DNA of 64,000 bases from Puccinia triticina (GCF_026914185.1 NC_070562.1:6820001-6884000), one strand, 5' to 3'; numbered from the stretch's first letter, positions 1 to 12,640 are shown. Notes: a model not told the origin generated them from the letters alone. Numbers and translations are program-made.

Positions 1-3000
1 GTCAATCTTTTCAACCAGTGCTGTTGCCGCTTTACTTCGCCAAATGGGTACACGCCTTATCCTCGACTCTTCATTCAAATCCGATTCATCCGAAGAACAG
101 AGTCGCTCATCCAAAAAGAGTGGGCAATATTTTTCAAGCTCCTCAAATGACGCGGCTGTTTTATAGCGTCTCTGTGCCAACTGAATAAAAAAGTAAATTC
201 ATTCAACCTTACTTGCATGCAACTAATACCAGTAATAACAGAGACTCTTACCGCTAAACGTCGTGCAGATCTTCGATCTCGCTGCTCATCTACCCCTCGC
301 AACATTTTTGCAACTCGTCTTCCAGCTTCAGAATCACTGGAGCTGTCGGAACCATCAGGGGAGTGGTTGGAGTGATTAGTCTCACGTCCCTTTCCCTTCG
401 CGCGTTTGTAATCCTTTTTCATTTCCCCAATACGATAATCGATGTTCTTTTGGACCAGGGTTTCGACCCTTTTAGGTACAGCTCCCTCTAAGGTAAAACC
501 GGCACGGAAATAATCGGAGTAATCTGACGCCTCAAATGCTTTGTAAAATGTGTCGGTGATGAAAGCGGCCGTCCTTCGGTTCCACTCCTGCGCCTTTGGA
601 TTTTCAAGCTCAATGCTCAGTCCTAAGAAGGGAAGTCCGTATTGCCTAATACGTCGAAGGCAATAATCAGAGAATCCTTGGCCCATTGTTTCTTCCGTGT
701 CCCAAGTTCTTGTAACTTTATTTGATTTTATAAGGCATTGCGCAGAGACGGCTAGCACGGGAAAGCCATCACCCAAATCTGGCAATTTTCGGAGTTCCTC
801 CTCGGTTGGTGAGCGAGGGAAATGACTCTTGGACCTTTTAAGGCTCATGAGCATCCGGATGTGTTGTTGAATTGCATTGGACTGGAAATACATACAACAG
901 AAAATTCAGCTCCCACCATCTACGGCTATCAATAATTTTACTCACCAAAGTCTCGTCATCAGCCCTTGTCTCAGCATCCATACTCTTCCGTTCCTTTCGT
1001 AAACTCTCTTTCCTGCCCCTGCTTGGTCCGCTTTTCTGGGTTTCCCGTCTCCATTTTTTTATTTTTGGAGCGTTTGCTTGAAGAGAAGCTGATTGAATAT
1101 CTCGGGTGGGCAATGTATCCGATCTTCTGGAACTTCCCTGATTTTTTCTCATGAGAAAATGTCAGCTAGTGCTTTCTAGAACATGAAAGTGTGATTCTTC
1201 ACCTGTGGCAACTGATTGGTGGCTGTGTTACCATCTGGGTCTGAATCTGTTTCACTATGGCTACCGATTCTAAGTCGAGGGGGAAGATCAATTTCAATGC
1301 CGTGTTCAACCGTTTTATTACTTGTTCCTTGTTCTTCTTCCGATTCGCTGTTCTCTTTATCAAAAAGTCCAAAATAGTAAGAAAAGTCGTCTTCCCTTTC
1401 AAAGCTTTCGGTGCGTTCTTCAATTCGATCAGGTCGATTGAGGTTAGCTGAAGGAGGTTTATCAGGGTAAATTGAACCAAATTGATTGAGGGTCAATGGG
1501 TTCACCACTGAATTGGATTGAATTTGGGATTCTTTCAGTAAATGGGCAGGGTTATGTACGGAAGGGGTAGGGCAAGCTACAACTGGCGGATGAGCGTTTT
1601 CAAGCTGAATTTCCCGGTCAACGAATGACTTTGAGAACAATCAATGATTAGATGAGAAAGAAGTCAATCCCTGTCAACCAAACAGAAAAACTAGCGTAAT
1701 GCGTTCTCATCCTCACATTTCGAAATTTTGAAAGCTCAAAAACATGTTTTTTCACAACAGCTACATCATCGACCAAAGCCTGAAACTCGGGAAAGTTGAT
1801 AGCTTCCAAATTGGGTTGCTTTTCGAGAAACCCATCTTGAAAGGCGGTCAGACGTTCTTCCAGCGCATTCTGATTAGTTTGAATAAATTTGATGTTGCTG
1901 ACGTATGAGGCAATGTTCGAATTTGCCTCGGCGAGGCAGAGATTGTTGCTTTTTAGAGCCTCTTCCATGCTTGCGACTTTGTCGTTGATCTGGCAAACAC
2001 AAAACCAATAAACAAATCAATTATTTCAAGCTGTTGTGAAATAGACTAACGTTCTTGAGGCCTTCACTGAAGTTGCCATTTTGAATCTCTAGGCACTCAG
2101 CACATATCTTTTTCTATTTGATTTGCTTCGGTAGTCAGTTTTATTAGTTAAAGGGCTCGGTATGAAGATACTTGAAAACATCACCATGTGTTCTATAAAG
2201 GTTTTGCTCTTTAATTTTTCAAAAAAATTTGAATCCAAATCCTGGGCAGCGTGCAGAAGAATGTTGGTTAATCCAGGATGCCCGATGCAAGAACATAAAA
2301 TGTGGTTCACTTGCCATTGGCGAGTTTTGCAGATTAGTGCTGATCCGCTGAAGCTCGTTATTTTCCCTGGATAACTTGGCAACACTGTTCTCAATATTAT
2401 CTTGCCACTGAGAAATCAGTGCTTTATCATGCCTGAGCGAATCAATGGCCAAGTTTGCCTTAGAAAGGATAGCTTCATTTTTTTCGCCAGCCTTTTCGAG
2501 GTTTGCTACCTTCCCCTCAATCTAGCAATGAGCATGTAACAAAAAATCAGAAGTTCAACGATTCAAATGGGTTTCATGAGGCAAATTTACTTACGTGCAA
2601 TTTGGCATTTAACACTGATCGCAGATCACGTCCCTGCCTGAGAAGTTCACCAGAGATTTGTGTACCCTGTTCGATAAGAGGCTGTAGCTCCCTGTTTTGG
2701 GCTAAAAGAACCACATGCTTGAGCGAATCAAGTCGGGCATCAAATTGATTTTGATATAGTTCCAAGGATTCATCGAACTGATTTTTCTGCTCCAAATTAT
2801 GACTTTAGTGGTTAGATTACAAAAATCACAGGAGTTCATAAAATGGTTACCACAAGTTGGACAAGCCTTTCAGTTTCCATCCTGTAAGCACTCCAAACAG
2901 CGGGTTCCTGGAAATAAAAGCCAGAAAATCATCAAATTAATTAATTAAAGGCAAGATACCGAAAAAGAAAAACTTACAACCGATTGGTTTTGGATATTTG

Positions 3001-5045
3001 AATGGGCAAGCTGAATTTCGTTTTTCTCCCTAGATAACCTGACGACCTCCGCCTCCAGAACCGCAATCCTATCAAGAACTTTGTCGTGAAGCTGGGAATT
3101 CTGCTCCATGTGAAAGATTGGATAATAATCAGCAAAAAATATAGTGAGATGAGCTAAATTTACAGACGTTTTGGGCTGTGTATGCTTCAATCGCATGCCT
3201 CTGTTTGATAAGCTCGTTAGTTGTAGCCTGTTCCAAGTTGGCCTGGAATTCTTTAGTCTGCATGAAAACCCATTCCTTTAAGGATTCGACAGTGGCGTTT
3301 ATGGTGCGTTTGTGGATTTCGAATGATGTGTCACATTTCTTGATCGGTTGGGGAAGCCTTTTGTGGTAAGCCTCCAGAATGAACAGATAAAAAAAGGTAA
3401 AAATAACTTACAATTTCAATTAGGTTTGAAGAAGCCGCCCTCCCAGCCGAAATGTCAGTTGCCGCATTGTCCAACTCCTATCGAAATTTTGCTATTCAAC
3501 AGTCGAATTAGATATTTTCAAAAATAGAGGAGCTTACCATCAATTGTCCACTTCTTCCAGCAAGCTCAGTACTACTCAACAACTCGAAAACACTTTTTTC
3601 CACAGTTCGAAGCTTGTCATCAAGATCAACTTCGAGCTTCTTGAACAGTTCATCAAATTTAGCAAGAGACTCAATTTCTGTGCGATGTTCCGAGAGCTTC
3701 TGCTGGTTTATGTGTGACAGTTTTTCGATGTGCAATACTTGTTTTGAAATCTTGGAAATGAATCATGATTGCCATTAATATTATGCCGGTTTAACTAACC
3801 AACAATTCACGCACCGTTTTTCCTATATCTCTCATCTGGTCTACTTCCTTTCCCTGCCTCAAGAGCTCCTCGTGATTTTCCAGGCTAGATTTATGATTTC
3901 CTCGCAGAACTTCTTGCATCGACTCCATGCTTTTTTTTAAAGCTTCTATTTCATCCTTGGTGGACATTGAGTTGTTCCATGTTTCAATCTCCAGATGAGG
4001 AACGGCAAGACTTCTGTTGTTCAGGTGCTGATGGAGCGAACAGAAATCAGTGAAACATACCGAACCAAGGGTGTTGTGTCTTATTGCAATTCTCACCTCA
4101 GCTTCTATACGGCCATTCATTTCTTCAAATTTTGATTCGATTTCAGAAAATTTACTCCCCCATTGGTTCCACTGATGGGCTGAGGCAATCAGTTTTGAAT
4201 TCAAAACTTGTTTTCTTACAGAGACTTACAACCAGTGAGTTATCTCTCAACCGGCCGACCATTTCTTTCAGCTCTTGCATTTCCTGGACCTATCTCATTT
4301 AATCAGCAGGGATAAAATGTCGATAGTTTCTGGAGAAGTGGTTTGTTGACCAACATTGGGACGGTATTCCATCTGTAGTCGGGCATTTATCTGTATTAAA
4401 AGGAAAATTGAACATTTGTAAATGAGGGTCAAATTTATCTCAATCATCTTAAAGCTGACCATCATCATCGTGTCTTCTAATTTGGTGACCTTTGCTGGGA
4501 GATCGGTATCCGCTTGCACCTGGTTTTTTGAAAAATAATGATTATACTCAAAACCCAAATAGAAAGAAGTGATCTCCACGTGTTGACTAACTTTGGGTTG
4601 GTTATGGTCCCCCGCTGGTTGGGCAATCTTTAAGCGCAAATCTGACAAAACTTTAGCCTAAAATCCCGACCAATAGCAACAAGTCAAGTAACCATATATT
4701 AAAAGCTTCCAATTAAGAAAAGAACTCGACAACAAACAGTAGACGATATCTCTGATTCAATCCTGGTGTTTATCTGAAGCACACTCAAGTCTATACTTTT
4801 CTGTTTGACCGATAGGAAAAAAGCATGCATGTATTGTCAACTTCAGAGCCCAAGTGGAGTAATTTTACAATTCACCATCATACCTCAAGCTCATCTACTC
4901 GATTTTGTAACTGAACATCATGCAGATCGCGCAAGCTCGGCTGGACATGTGAGGTGAGGACATTTATCAATTTTTGTTGCTTCGTAAATAATTATTTGGA
5001 GAATTTGGATCCACTGACATTATTAGGTCTTTGACGCGGAGCCAT
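1..5045 (-). CDS. Large multi-exon coiled-coil protein, 3' end off window, one nonsense codon
   Basis: Read on the minus strand, many short exons with GT-AG introns follow one another from an ATG at 5045. Exons I could phase are 5045-4884, 4657-4592, 4519-4460, 4390-4355 and 4289-4230. Further down come a region of short coiled-coil exons (4200-1650), an acidic exon near 1640-1200, a basic exon near 1137-945, a long exon near 877-252 and a last exon 180-1 that continues past the edge. The middle is rich in heptad-like Leu/Glu/Lys segments, suggesting a long rod. The C-terminal part holds a motif SSDESD followed by a Trp-Arg motif (PIWRSK), a pattern I associate from memory with lineage-specific basidiomycete proteins. 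Codon 18 is TAA in the frame that otherwise reads straight into exon 2, so this copy may be a young pseudogene, or the first exon is spliced differently. Function unknown. Exon borders between 4200 and 1200 are approximate. Confidence 0.6.
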
Positions 5046-6060
5046 CTTCTTCAAAAACGGTCAAGTTGATTTCTGGCAGGTTAATAGGAATCCGAAAATA
5101 TTTTGGTGACTATCAAATCTTGTTGAAAAGCGATTCAGATGATAGTCATAGAAGAACGAAAACGGCTTCATGTATGTACATACAAATAGCTGGAGGCTAA
5201 AAATGACAAACAAAAGCTTTGAAAAACTAAGATTTACATTGAATTTCTGCAACCTTCTGTATGGCGGACATAGTGTGGCCTACATGTGAACCACCAGTGC
5301 TGCTGGATAGTGCTGGATATCCACCCGATGACCCAATGCCTCGCTTCATAGGTGTTCACCACGAAAAGACATCAGGAGGGCACCAGGCTGTCAAGCTTTG
5401 GTGTTGCTCTTGCCAATCGGAATGTTGGCAGCAAACCCCTTCCGCGCAAAACAAGTGGGCAACTCTCGCTCCCACAGGTCATGGCCCAAGCAGGGGTCCT
5501 ACGCTTTTCCCTTTTATGATGATTGATTGCGGATAGCCATAGGCCTTGCCACATATGCTACAGTGATGCTGTCACAATGACCCCACCACGGAGCTTTTAG
5601 AGCCCAGATGCTCTGGAAAAATATCTTCCGTTTTTTAAATGCTCCCACCAGTCGGCAAACACTGTGATAAACTGCAGAAAGCAGTAAATTAGTGTAGTAC
5701 AGTTTCCATCCGCGTTTCTTGGCACCAAAAAGAAGTTGTGGCAGGGTCCGACTTCCATTTGCAGCGCCAGCACAGGAAATAGCAACGCCTGTGTTTTTTT
5801 TCCTTTTGTGTAGCAAAGAATTTTTTTGCTTTGGCGAAATATGAGGAAATAGCAACCACTGTGTTTTTTTCCTTTTGTGTGCAAAGTGATTTTTTCCGCT
5901 TTGACTAAAGATGGTACAGGCTGCAGCAAAAGTGGTTTGTTGGCTGGGGGCACACTTGTTTTCTTTTTTGCTTTTAGAGACTGTGTATCAGTTCTTTTTT
6001 ACCTTTTAGTGGCTGGCACCATTTCTCTTTGCTTTTGTCCGCTTTTTGATGGGAATAGCA
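5046..6060. repeat. Gene-free stretch with a 70-bp tandem duplication
   Basis: No convincing gene. Two near-identical copies of about 70 bp begin at 5774 and 5844, each starting AGGAAATAGCAAC and followed by a T-rich tract and CCTTTTGTGTG. The remainder is T-rich unique sequence and short open frames without coding character. Confidence 0.5.
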
Positions 6061-6069
6061 TCAATAGCC

Positions 6070-6850
6070 CATAGCAACGCTGTGCTTGTGCGCGCTTCCT
6101 GCCGGGCGTCGGCGAAAGCGTGTGGAGCGGGTGGGGAAGTTTGGCACGCTTTGGTGGTTAGTTGTGGGGTTGAGGGCGGTGCGCCACGAGTTGCGGCCGG
6201 GATTTGTACATCAGATAGGGCGTCTTCTCCGTCGCCCGATGAAGGAACGCTCTGGTCGGCCGGGGCAGGGGCGGGGTAGAGCGGGTCGGGGAGGGGAGGA
6301 TATCAACGTCCTCGCCTTTGATCGTCCCGAAGCGGGGAAAAAGCGAGGATGGAGCGCCGTGGGCGAGCTCGGCCTCTGTGCCTGTTGCCCGCCGCGACAT
6401 CCCCGTCGGATTGCGCAGCCCCAGCCGGTGCCGGTGGGCCGCGATTGCAACCGCCACCCGGCCGTGCCGTGTCGAGCGACTGCCACTGGCACTGCTGCAG
6501 TCCTAGCGCCACCATGCACCCCCAATCCCGCCCGCTTGGGAGCTCCGGGGCTCGTCGAGCGGGATTTGCGCGCCCAAGCGGAGCAGCAGGATCACCGCGG
6601 TAATGATCCACAAGACCAAGGTGAGGAACGTCAGCGGGGCCATTACTGCTTGGCCTCCCCAGGGAAGCCAGAGCGACGAAGAAAAAAAGTTTATAATTAG
6701 GATCCACACACACATTTACACGCCCAAGAGGAAATAGAGCGCACGGTGAGCATGGTTTCAGTGAGCTTGGCAATTAGGAGGACAACAGATTGGGCCGATA
6801 GCGATGGCGACGAAAAATGAGTTAGCAAAGCGGACACCCATGAATAGGAT
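6070..6850 (-). pseudogene. GC-rich island with degenerate hydrophobic coding sequence
   Basis: The base composition jumps to strongly GC-rich. On the minus strand a short frame between about 6715 and 6503 encodes a hydrophobic helix (FLTLVLWIITAVILLLRL), and another fragment near 6880-6740 encodes LLYAQHILFMGVRFAN. They are in different frames with stops between them. This may be a decayed membrane-protein gene, but no family is recognised. The open frames on both strands here are probably composition artefacts. Confidence 0.25.
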
Positions 6851-7074
6851 ATGTTGGGCATAGAGGAGGAAGTCGAAGAGGGTCGATCAGGTCGATCAGG
6901 TGTCCTAGGATGAGGGACTGATGAGCCCGCTGGCTCTCGAAAGCAAAAGCCAGCGAGCCACCGAAGTACAAGGAAGACGAGCGTAGCTCGCCACCCAGCT
7001 CTGTGGGGACGGATCCGGCTGATTGTGTGTGCCTGTGGGTTTTTTAGCGCAAGTGAACGATCCAGAATTCTTCA

Positions 7075-8030
7075 AGGACATCGATTTTAGAGCGGTAGCG
7101 AAGCGCTGGCACCGCTACTGCGAATTTGAACTGCGTGTAGCAAAGCGGGGCTTTTCTGCTTACGCTAAAGGAATTGGCGCTTTGTAGCGCTATAAGCCCT
7201 ACGTACCGCCAAAAACGTAGTGAATGGGGCCGCTACTGTGCAAAAAGCGTAGCGGAGGAGTCCGCTTTTCTGTGTAAATGAGATGTTGAGGATTCGAATT
7301 TCAATGACGCTATAGTAGCACCGCAAAATCGGTCAAGTAGCTTTTTTTCCGCTACTGTAGCGGCAAGCGTGGCGCAGTGCTGCTACTGTCTGTTACTTTC
7401 CGCTACTTCCACTACTTGCCGCTGAAAAAAGCTTGCTATTTTCGCGTGTTTTTTCCCCTTAAAAAGTGTAGCACCCAGCCCGCTACTAAAAGCGCAGCCA
7501 AGTGGGGTCAAAATTGCTACGCTTGCCGCTACGCACTGTAGATTTGAAGGGGAACCCTTGACTTTTTCTTCCATGATTTACCGGCTTTAAATATACTTGG
7601 ATGAATAAATATTGAAAAAATTAATTATACATACAGAGCATATTTTTCCTTGAGGTACCACCAGGAATTTACTCTTGCATTATCATCCATAACTTCTGAT
7701 TGTTTCCAAATATAGCAAGTGAATTTGATGAAAACTATAAGAAAAATTCTGCAGCACATGTGTGGTAACAATGGTGAAAGGCTTTTGCTCCATGCAGCGC
7801 AGCACTTTTTGGGCCGGCTGTGCAGTGCTACTTTGCAGCTTTTTAGGGCTACAGCTTGCGCTTTTTTGGCCCGGCGCGTAGCTTTTGATTTTTTGTAGCC
7901 ATAATGTAGCGCAAAGACGCTGCGCTTGCACTATTTTTTCTAGGGAGGATAAAGTACAAAAAAAGTGTGCTGCACTATTTTGTAGCACTTTTTGTGATTT
8001 TTTTGGGGGGCAGGATAAGTAAATTACTTT
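7075..8030. repeat. GCTAC/TAGCG-rich foldback repeats
   Basis: This AT/GC mosaic is dominated by short, mutually inverted words such as CGCTAC and GTAGCG, at 7080-7560 and again at 7780-7990. Each block can fold on itself. The same vocabulary recurs at 10660-10830, 11400-12640, 30900-31120, 48100-48370, 49260-49760 and 54480-55580. This suggests one large family of foldback MITEs. No coding sequence is supported. Confidence 0.5.
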
Positions 8031-8071
8031 TGTGCTATATTTTGGAGGAGAGGGAAAACCCTATTTTTTTA

Positions 8072-9954
8072 GGGGGTTGAGAAATCGACTCCCAAAAATT
8101 ACAAAATCGACTCCCAAATTGAGTTTACATCGCGCGGCGGTCCGCGCGACGTCTGTCCCGGGTCCCCATGACCCAAATTTGACTGGGGGTCGATTTTGTG
8201 ATTCCACCATCTGAAACGGGAGTCGGAATTTTAATTTCACAAAAAATGCCGGAAAATAAAGAAAAATTTATACCTCCGCACTGGGGCACCCAAAGCCCCC
8301 CAAACTTTTTCAGCACTCTAAATACACTCTTTAGAGAATATTGTGAGCTTCACAGCATTAGTACTCCTCAGGGAAACCCTGTGTAGCCGGGGGGCGGATT
8401 TGGCCGATTTCCTACTAAGGCAAACCCCCAAAACCTTATCTACGGTGCTCCAAACAGCCCCAAATTTTTTCTGCTATAAGGATGAAGTCTTTAAAACATA
8501 TGTTAAGCTTCACGGCATTAGCACACCTCAGGGAGACCCTGTGTAGCCGGGGGCGGATTTGGCGGATTTCCTACTAACGCAATGTGCCATATCCTGAGAT
8601 ATGGTGATCCAAATGCCCCCAGAATATTTCTGACACATAAATACACTCTCTAGAACATATTTTGAGATTTAGGGGTGTATTACACATCAGGGAAATCCTG
8701 TGTAGCCGGGGGCGGATTAGACGGATTTCCTACTAAGGCAATTGTCGTAGTTTTCTTCCTCTGTGCTGTCCTACACCATTAGGAATTTTTTTGTGGTCTG
8801 GGTCGGTAATTGTAGATAATAGGGCAGGGAATTATTTGAGCGCCCTCTGAATTTTTTTTATCTCTTCTTGATCAGAAGATATAGAGGGTTCAAGTGAGGA
8901 TAAGTAGTAGGAAATCCACCAAATCCCCCCCCCCCCCCCGCGGAACAGGGTCTCCCGGAGGTGTGCTAATGACGTGAGGCTCACCAAATGCTCTAGAGAG
9001 TGTATTTATGTGGCAGAAAAATTTTGGGGGCATTTGGATCACTGTATCTCAGGATATGGCGCATTGCGGTAGTAGGAAATCGGCCAAATCCGCCCCCGGC
9101 TACACAGGGTCTCCCTGAGGTGTGCTAATGCCGTGAAGCTTAACATATGTTTTAAAAACTTTATCCTTATAGCAGAAAAAATTTGGGGCTGTTTGGAGTA
9201 AGGTTCCGATCCGGACCCCGCAGATCCGGAGAAATCCGGAAACCCCGCAGACCGGATCAGGGTTCGGGATTGAGCTTGAGAGATCCGGAATCCGGCCGGA
9301 TAGTGAAAAGCACTCCAAAAGCAAGATTTATGCGGGTAAACTTCAGAAAACACCCGAAAATAGGGTCTTTTCTCGGGGAATACCCGTGAAACCCGCATGA
9401 ATCGGGAACTCTACCGGGGAATCCCCGGCATACCCAATCAAATTGGCAATTTTTTTGGGAAATGCCCCTTGCTTTCAGATCCGGGAAAATCCGGCCGGAT
9501 TCCGGATAAGACCAGGGTCAGGGTGGGGGATGGCTGATATCCGGCTCCGGGGCACCGGATCGGAACCTTAGTTTGGAGCACCGTAGATAAGGTTTTGGGG
9601 GTTTGCCTTAGTAGGAAATTGGCCAAATCCGCCCCCCGGCTACACAGGGTTTCCCTGAGGAGTACTAATGCTGTGAAGCTCACAATATTCTCTAAAGAGT
9701 GTATTTAGAGTGCTGAAAAAGTTTGGGGGGCTTTGGGTGCCCCAGTGCGGAGGTATAAATTTTTCTTTATTTTCCGGCATTTTTTGTGAAATTAAAATTC
9801 CGACTCCCGTTTCAGATGGTGGAATCACAAAATCGACCCCCAGTCAAATTTGGGTCATGGGGACCCGGGACAGACGTCGCGCGGACCGCCGCGCGATGTA
9901 AACTCAATTTGGGAGTTGATTTTGTAATTTTTGGGAGTCGATTTCTCAACCCCC
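8072..9954. mobile_element. Palindromic non-autonomous MULE (foldback MITE)
   Basis: The ends are perfect inverted repeats starting GGGGGTTGAGAAATCG with ACTCCC motifs behind. The two arms (8072 to about 8750 and about 8880-9954) are near-identical inverted copies around a central spacer. Flanks TTTTTTTA and TTTATTTA match at 7 of 8 positions, consistent with a Mutator-type 8-bp duplication. The right arm is interrupted by a separate MITE at 9199-9570. Short open frames inside the arms recur in every copy of this family and are not genes. The ends match the family of the MULE locus at 56-64 kb, which could mobilise it. Confidence 0.85.
9199..9570. mobile_element. hAT-type MITE nested in the MULE MITE arm
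   Basis: This 372-bp element starts TAAGGTTCCGATCCGG and ends with the inverted counterpart CGGATCGGAACCTTA. It is flanked on both sides by the perfect 8-bp duplication GTTTGGAG (9191-9198 and 9571-9578). The sequence across the join matches the uninterrupted opposite arm, so the empty site is visible in the same element. The interior is rich in CCGGAT words. An 8-bp duplication fits hAT transposition, but the TIR is assigned only by that. Confidence 0.85.
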
Positions 9955-9972
9955 TTTATTTATTATTTTATA

Positions 9973-10189
9973 TGGCCCTGTTTGTTAGCGTGATAAATGT
10001 AGTGTAATATCAAAACTACATTTACAACATATAAAACATTGTTTTTTGGCTCAATCTTTTTTAAGTGAACTGTTAAGGGTTATGACAGTTTACTTACAAA
10101 AAATTGGCCTAAAAAAGCTGCTTTGCAATATGTAGTTGTTGCCTGTTTTTGATATTACACTTAATTTATTATGCTAATAAACAGGGCCA
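9973..10189. mobile_element. Small TIR MITE starting TGGCCCTGTTTG
   Basis: The left end TGGCCCTGTTTGTTAG and the right end CTAATAAACAGGGCCA are inverted repeats. Subterminal inverted words continue the pairing (GTGTAATATCAAAA against TTTTGATATTACAC). Length is 217 bp. The AT-rich flanks do not give an unambiguous target duplication, so the superfamily (Tourist-like Harbinger or hAT) is open. Confidence 0.7.
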
Positions 10190-10224
10190 TAATATTTTTT
10201 TGTACTTTAATAGAGGTAGATGGA

Positions 10225-10830
10225 AATGAAATTTGATTGCTGGTTGTATTTGGAGGGGTAGAAGGGACATCTTCAGGGTGTATGCCAGTCATATTCACGC
10301 AGGTAGGGGATAACAGATTGGTGAGGGAGGGACTTGGGAGTAAGAAGTGGTGCCGGCTCAGTCCATACTAGTCTACCACTGGCCGGTTGATGGATGTCCT
10401 GGGCGGGTACATGTACCACCACCCCGCGTGGCAGCTAGAGCTGGCACTTTGCACCTGGGTACCTGCCCAAATTTTGACCCAGACTGGACACCCGCACCCG
10501 TACCAGGCACCCGCCGGCGGGTATCTGCGTACTTTGACGGGTACCCGCCCACAGGTACCTGCGTACTTCGACGGGTACCCGCCCACAGGTACCTTTGTAC
10601 TTCGACGGGTACCCACCCACAGGTACCTAGTACCAACAGCGCGGCTTTGTGCGCTGCACTTGTGCTTTTTACCTGGGGAAAAAAGCACATGTGGGCTACA
10701 TTAGCGCAGCACTTCAGGCGCTGCGCTACAGCTTTTTGGGATGGGCACTTGGTGGTTACCCGCTGCGCTGCGCTAAAACAGGCACTTTTTGAAGCACAGC
10801 ATAGCCTTTCACTGTTGGTGGTAAATGTTG
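10225..10830. repeat. Dispersed repeat, inverted copy at 49540-50290
   Basis: Reading the minus strand of 49540-50290 gives the same order of words as here: the GTGTATGC..GTCATATTC block, the CAGATTGGTGAGGGAGG block, GGACTGAG and then the GCGCTGCGCTA block. The two copies are diverged and in opposite orientation 39 kb apart. A 34-bp tandem repeat lies inside this copy. Confidence 0.6.
10530..10631. repeat. 34-bp tandem repeat, three units
   Basis: Units begin at 10530, 10564 and 10598, each TACTTCGACGGGTACCC plus GCCCACAGGTACC (the first with TTTG). The unit contains GGTACC/GGGTACCC palindromes. Open frames cross it on both strands and give Gly/Tyr-rich peptides, which I treat as repeat translation. 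Confidence 0.75.
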
Positions 10831-10883
10831 GAATATTGTAATCAAGAGTAATCCAAAATCTCACCACATGATCAGGCATGGAA

Positions 10884-10885
10884 AA

Positions 10886-10921
<36 letters not shown>

Positions 10922-10970
10922 CAGTGTCTTAGCTTCTAGATGAGGTTGCTGGTTCACATCCTGCCCAATT
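10884..10970 (+). ncRNA. tRNA-like, class II size (probable SINE head or tRNA relic)
   Basis: Box A-like TAGCCTAGTTGG and box B-like GGTTCACATCC are about 60 bases apart. The D stem GCC/GGC pairs, and the ends AATTGG and CCAATT pair as an acceptor stem. Length of about 87 nt with a long variable region resembles Leu/Ser tRNAs, but the anticodon loop is not clean. A Pol III-derived repeat or tRNA pseudogene is more likely than a functional tRNA. Confidence 0.4.
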
Positions 10971-12640
10971 CAATCATTTTCTGCTATGTCTGCAAATTGC
11001 ATTGTTACTTTTAACAGTAAACCCAGAAAGAAGTCTCCCACGGATACAGTCAACTTTCTTATTATTATTGCCCAGAACTCTTCCCCCAAAACACATTGAG
11101 GGTTTTAGAATTGATTCTACTATCCTTTTAGGTACTGCTAAACAAATTGTTCAACTTTTCAATTCAACAATACAGTATCTTGTATTGGGCTGTGTTGGTG
11201 AAAAAATATCAAAGTTTGAATACATTTGTATAGTATTGGTCTTTGAATATGATACAAATAAATAGTATTGGGTGCAAAACAGATATCAATACAGGCAGAT
11301 ACAGATACATGTATTGTATTTGTTTCACCATTGTGTCTATGCACTGAAGCTATGTGCATGGTACACATAAAATCACCCACTAACCTGCGCTACGGTACCT
11401 CATGGTGGGATTTTGGTAACATAAAGCAGTGTAGCGGCAGTAGCCAGAAACTAGCACTACAGGAAAAAAGGGCTGCTGTTAGCCCACTACACTAATCAAT
11501 GTTGTAACCGCTGGGCTTTGCTGCAGGAAGCGCAGCGGTGCTGTGTTTGCCAGCTAGTTCAAAAAGTGGTAGCGCAAGCACAGTTTTGCTGCGCTACCGC
11601 TTCAAATAGCGGGCCGCGCTTTTTCCTCAACCCAAAATGTGGTAGCGCAGCAGACGCAGCTGCTACATTCAGCGCAGCAAAGCGGCCGCCAAAACTGCTG
11701 CGCTTTCTGCCCTGCAGCATGTTAATTACACCAGTGCTTACCAATGGTGTAACCAGTGCACTTTGATTAAAAACTTTCATCAGTGAAGCGCAGTTTCCAG
11801 CTAGGCCAAAAAGCGGTAGCGCAAGCGCAGTTTTGCTGGGTTACCACTTCACATAGTGGGCCGCACTTTTTCCCCAACCCAAAAAGTGGTAGCGCAGCGG
11901 GCGCTACTTTCAGGGCAGCAAAGCGGCGCCAAAATCGCTGCGCTTTCCGAAGCAAAGCAGTTAAAACATTGCACCAATGCTAAGTGGCCCTGTAACATAG
12001 TGTAGCCTGGTGACTCACTCTTGGTTCAGCAGAGTCAGTTTTGGGACCTCTGTGCTGCACTGAAAATCAGTGGGTGGGACACTGCACTAATCCCTTTTTC
12101 ATCCAAACAAGTGCTTCCAAACCACTGGTTTTTGGTGGTCAACCACAGATTTTCACGGCCACCGCAGTGGAAACCCACCGGCGGCACATGAGGTGCAGAA
12201 ATGATGTAACAGCTGCGCTGCGCTAAAAAAAGTGCACATTTAGCGCAGAGGGACGTAGCGGAAGCTGTTGGAAAACCGCAGCGCTACTTGCTACGCGCAG
12301 CGCTTGACCGCTACCCACCCAGGGCAATTAGTAATAGTGCAGCGGATTTCCGCTTCCGCTGCGCTATCCGTTAATTTAGCGGATAGCAGAATTTCATTGC
12401 GTGTAAAACCTCCTTTAACACAACTTAGAGCATTTTCTTTCTTCTTTTGAAAACGCTGTACTACTGCTGAAACGCAGCGATTCAGCGCTACGTGAGCGCG
12501 CTAAAAATAAGCATTTTTTTCCAGAGGAAGCAATAAGCAGTTAGCGCAGCGGTCTGGCCACTGCGCGTACTACTCGTAGCAGTAGTGCAGCGGCACAAAA
12601 AACCACTTCGCTGCGCTAAAAGCAGCGCAGCTGTTACAAT
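10971..12640. repeat. Gene-free block of GCGCTA foldback repeats
   Basis: From about 11400 the sequence consists of overlapping inverted words GTAGCGCAG / CTGCGCTAC in several tandem copies. Two related blocks, 11525-11720 and 11785-11960, share AAAAAGYGGTAGCGCAAG and GCAGCAAAGCGGC. 10971-11400 is AT-rich with ATACA/TGTAT microsatellite character and no gene. No transposase frame is present. Confidence 0.5.

Noticed and set aside
6086..6773. Several 100-200 codon frames on both strands
   Set aside because: All frames are open because the sequence is GC-rich. Arg/Pro/Ala composition on both strands and no recognisable domain except a short hydrophobic piece.
8343..8546. Recurrent 67-codon frame (start SFTALVLLRETLCS) also at 9438, 53995, 62295 and 63362
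   Set aside because: It lies in the arms of the palindromic MULE MITEs and appears wherever an arm does; no start context, no conservation beyond the DNA repeat.
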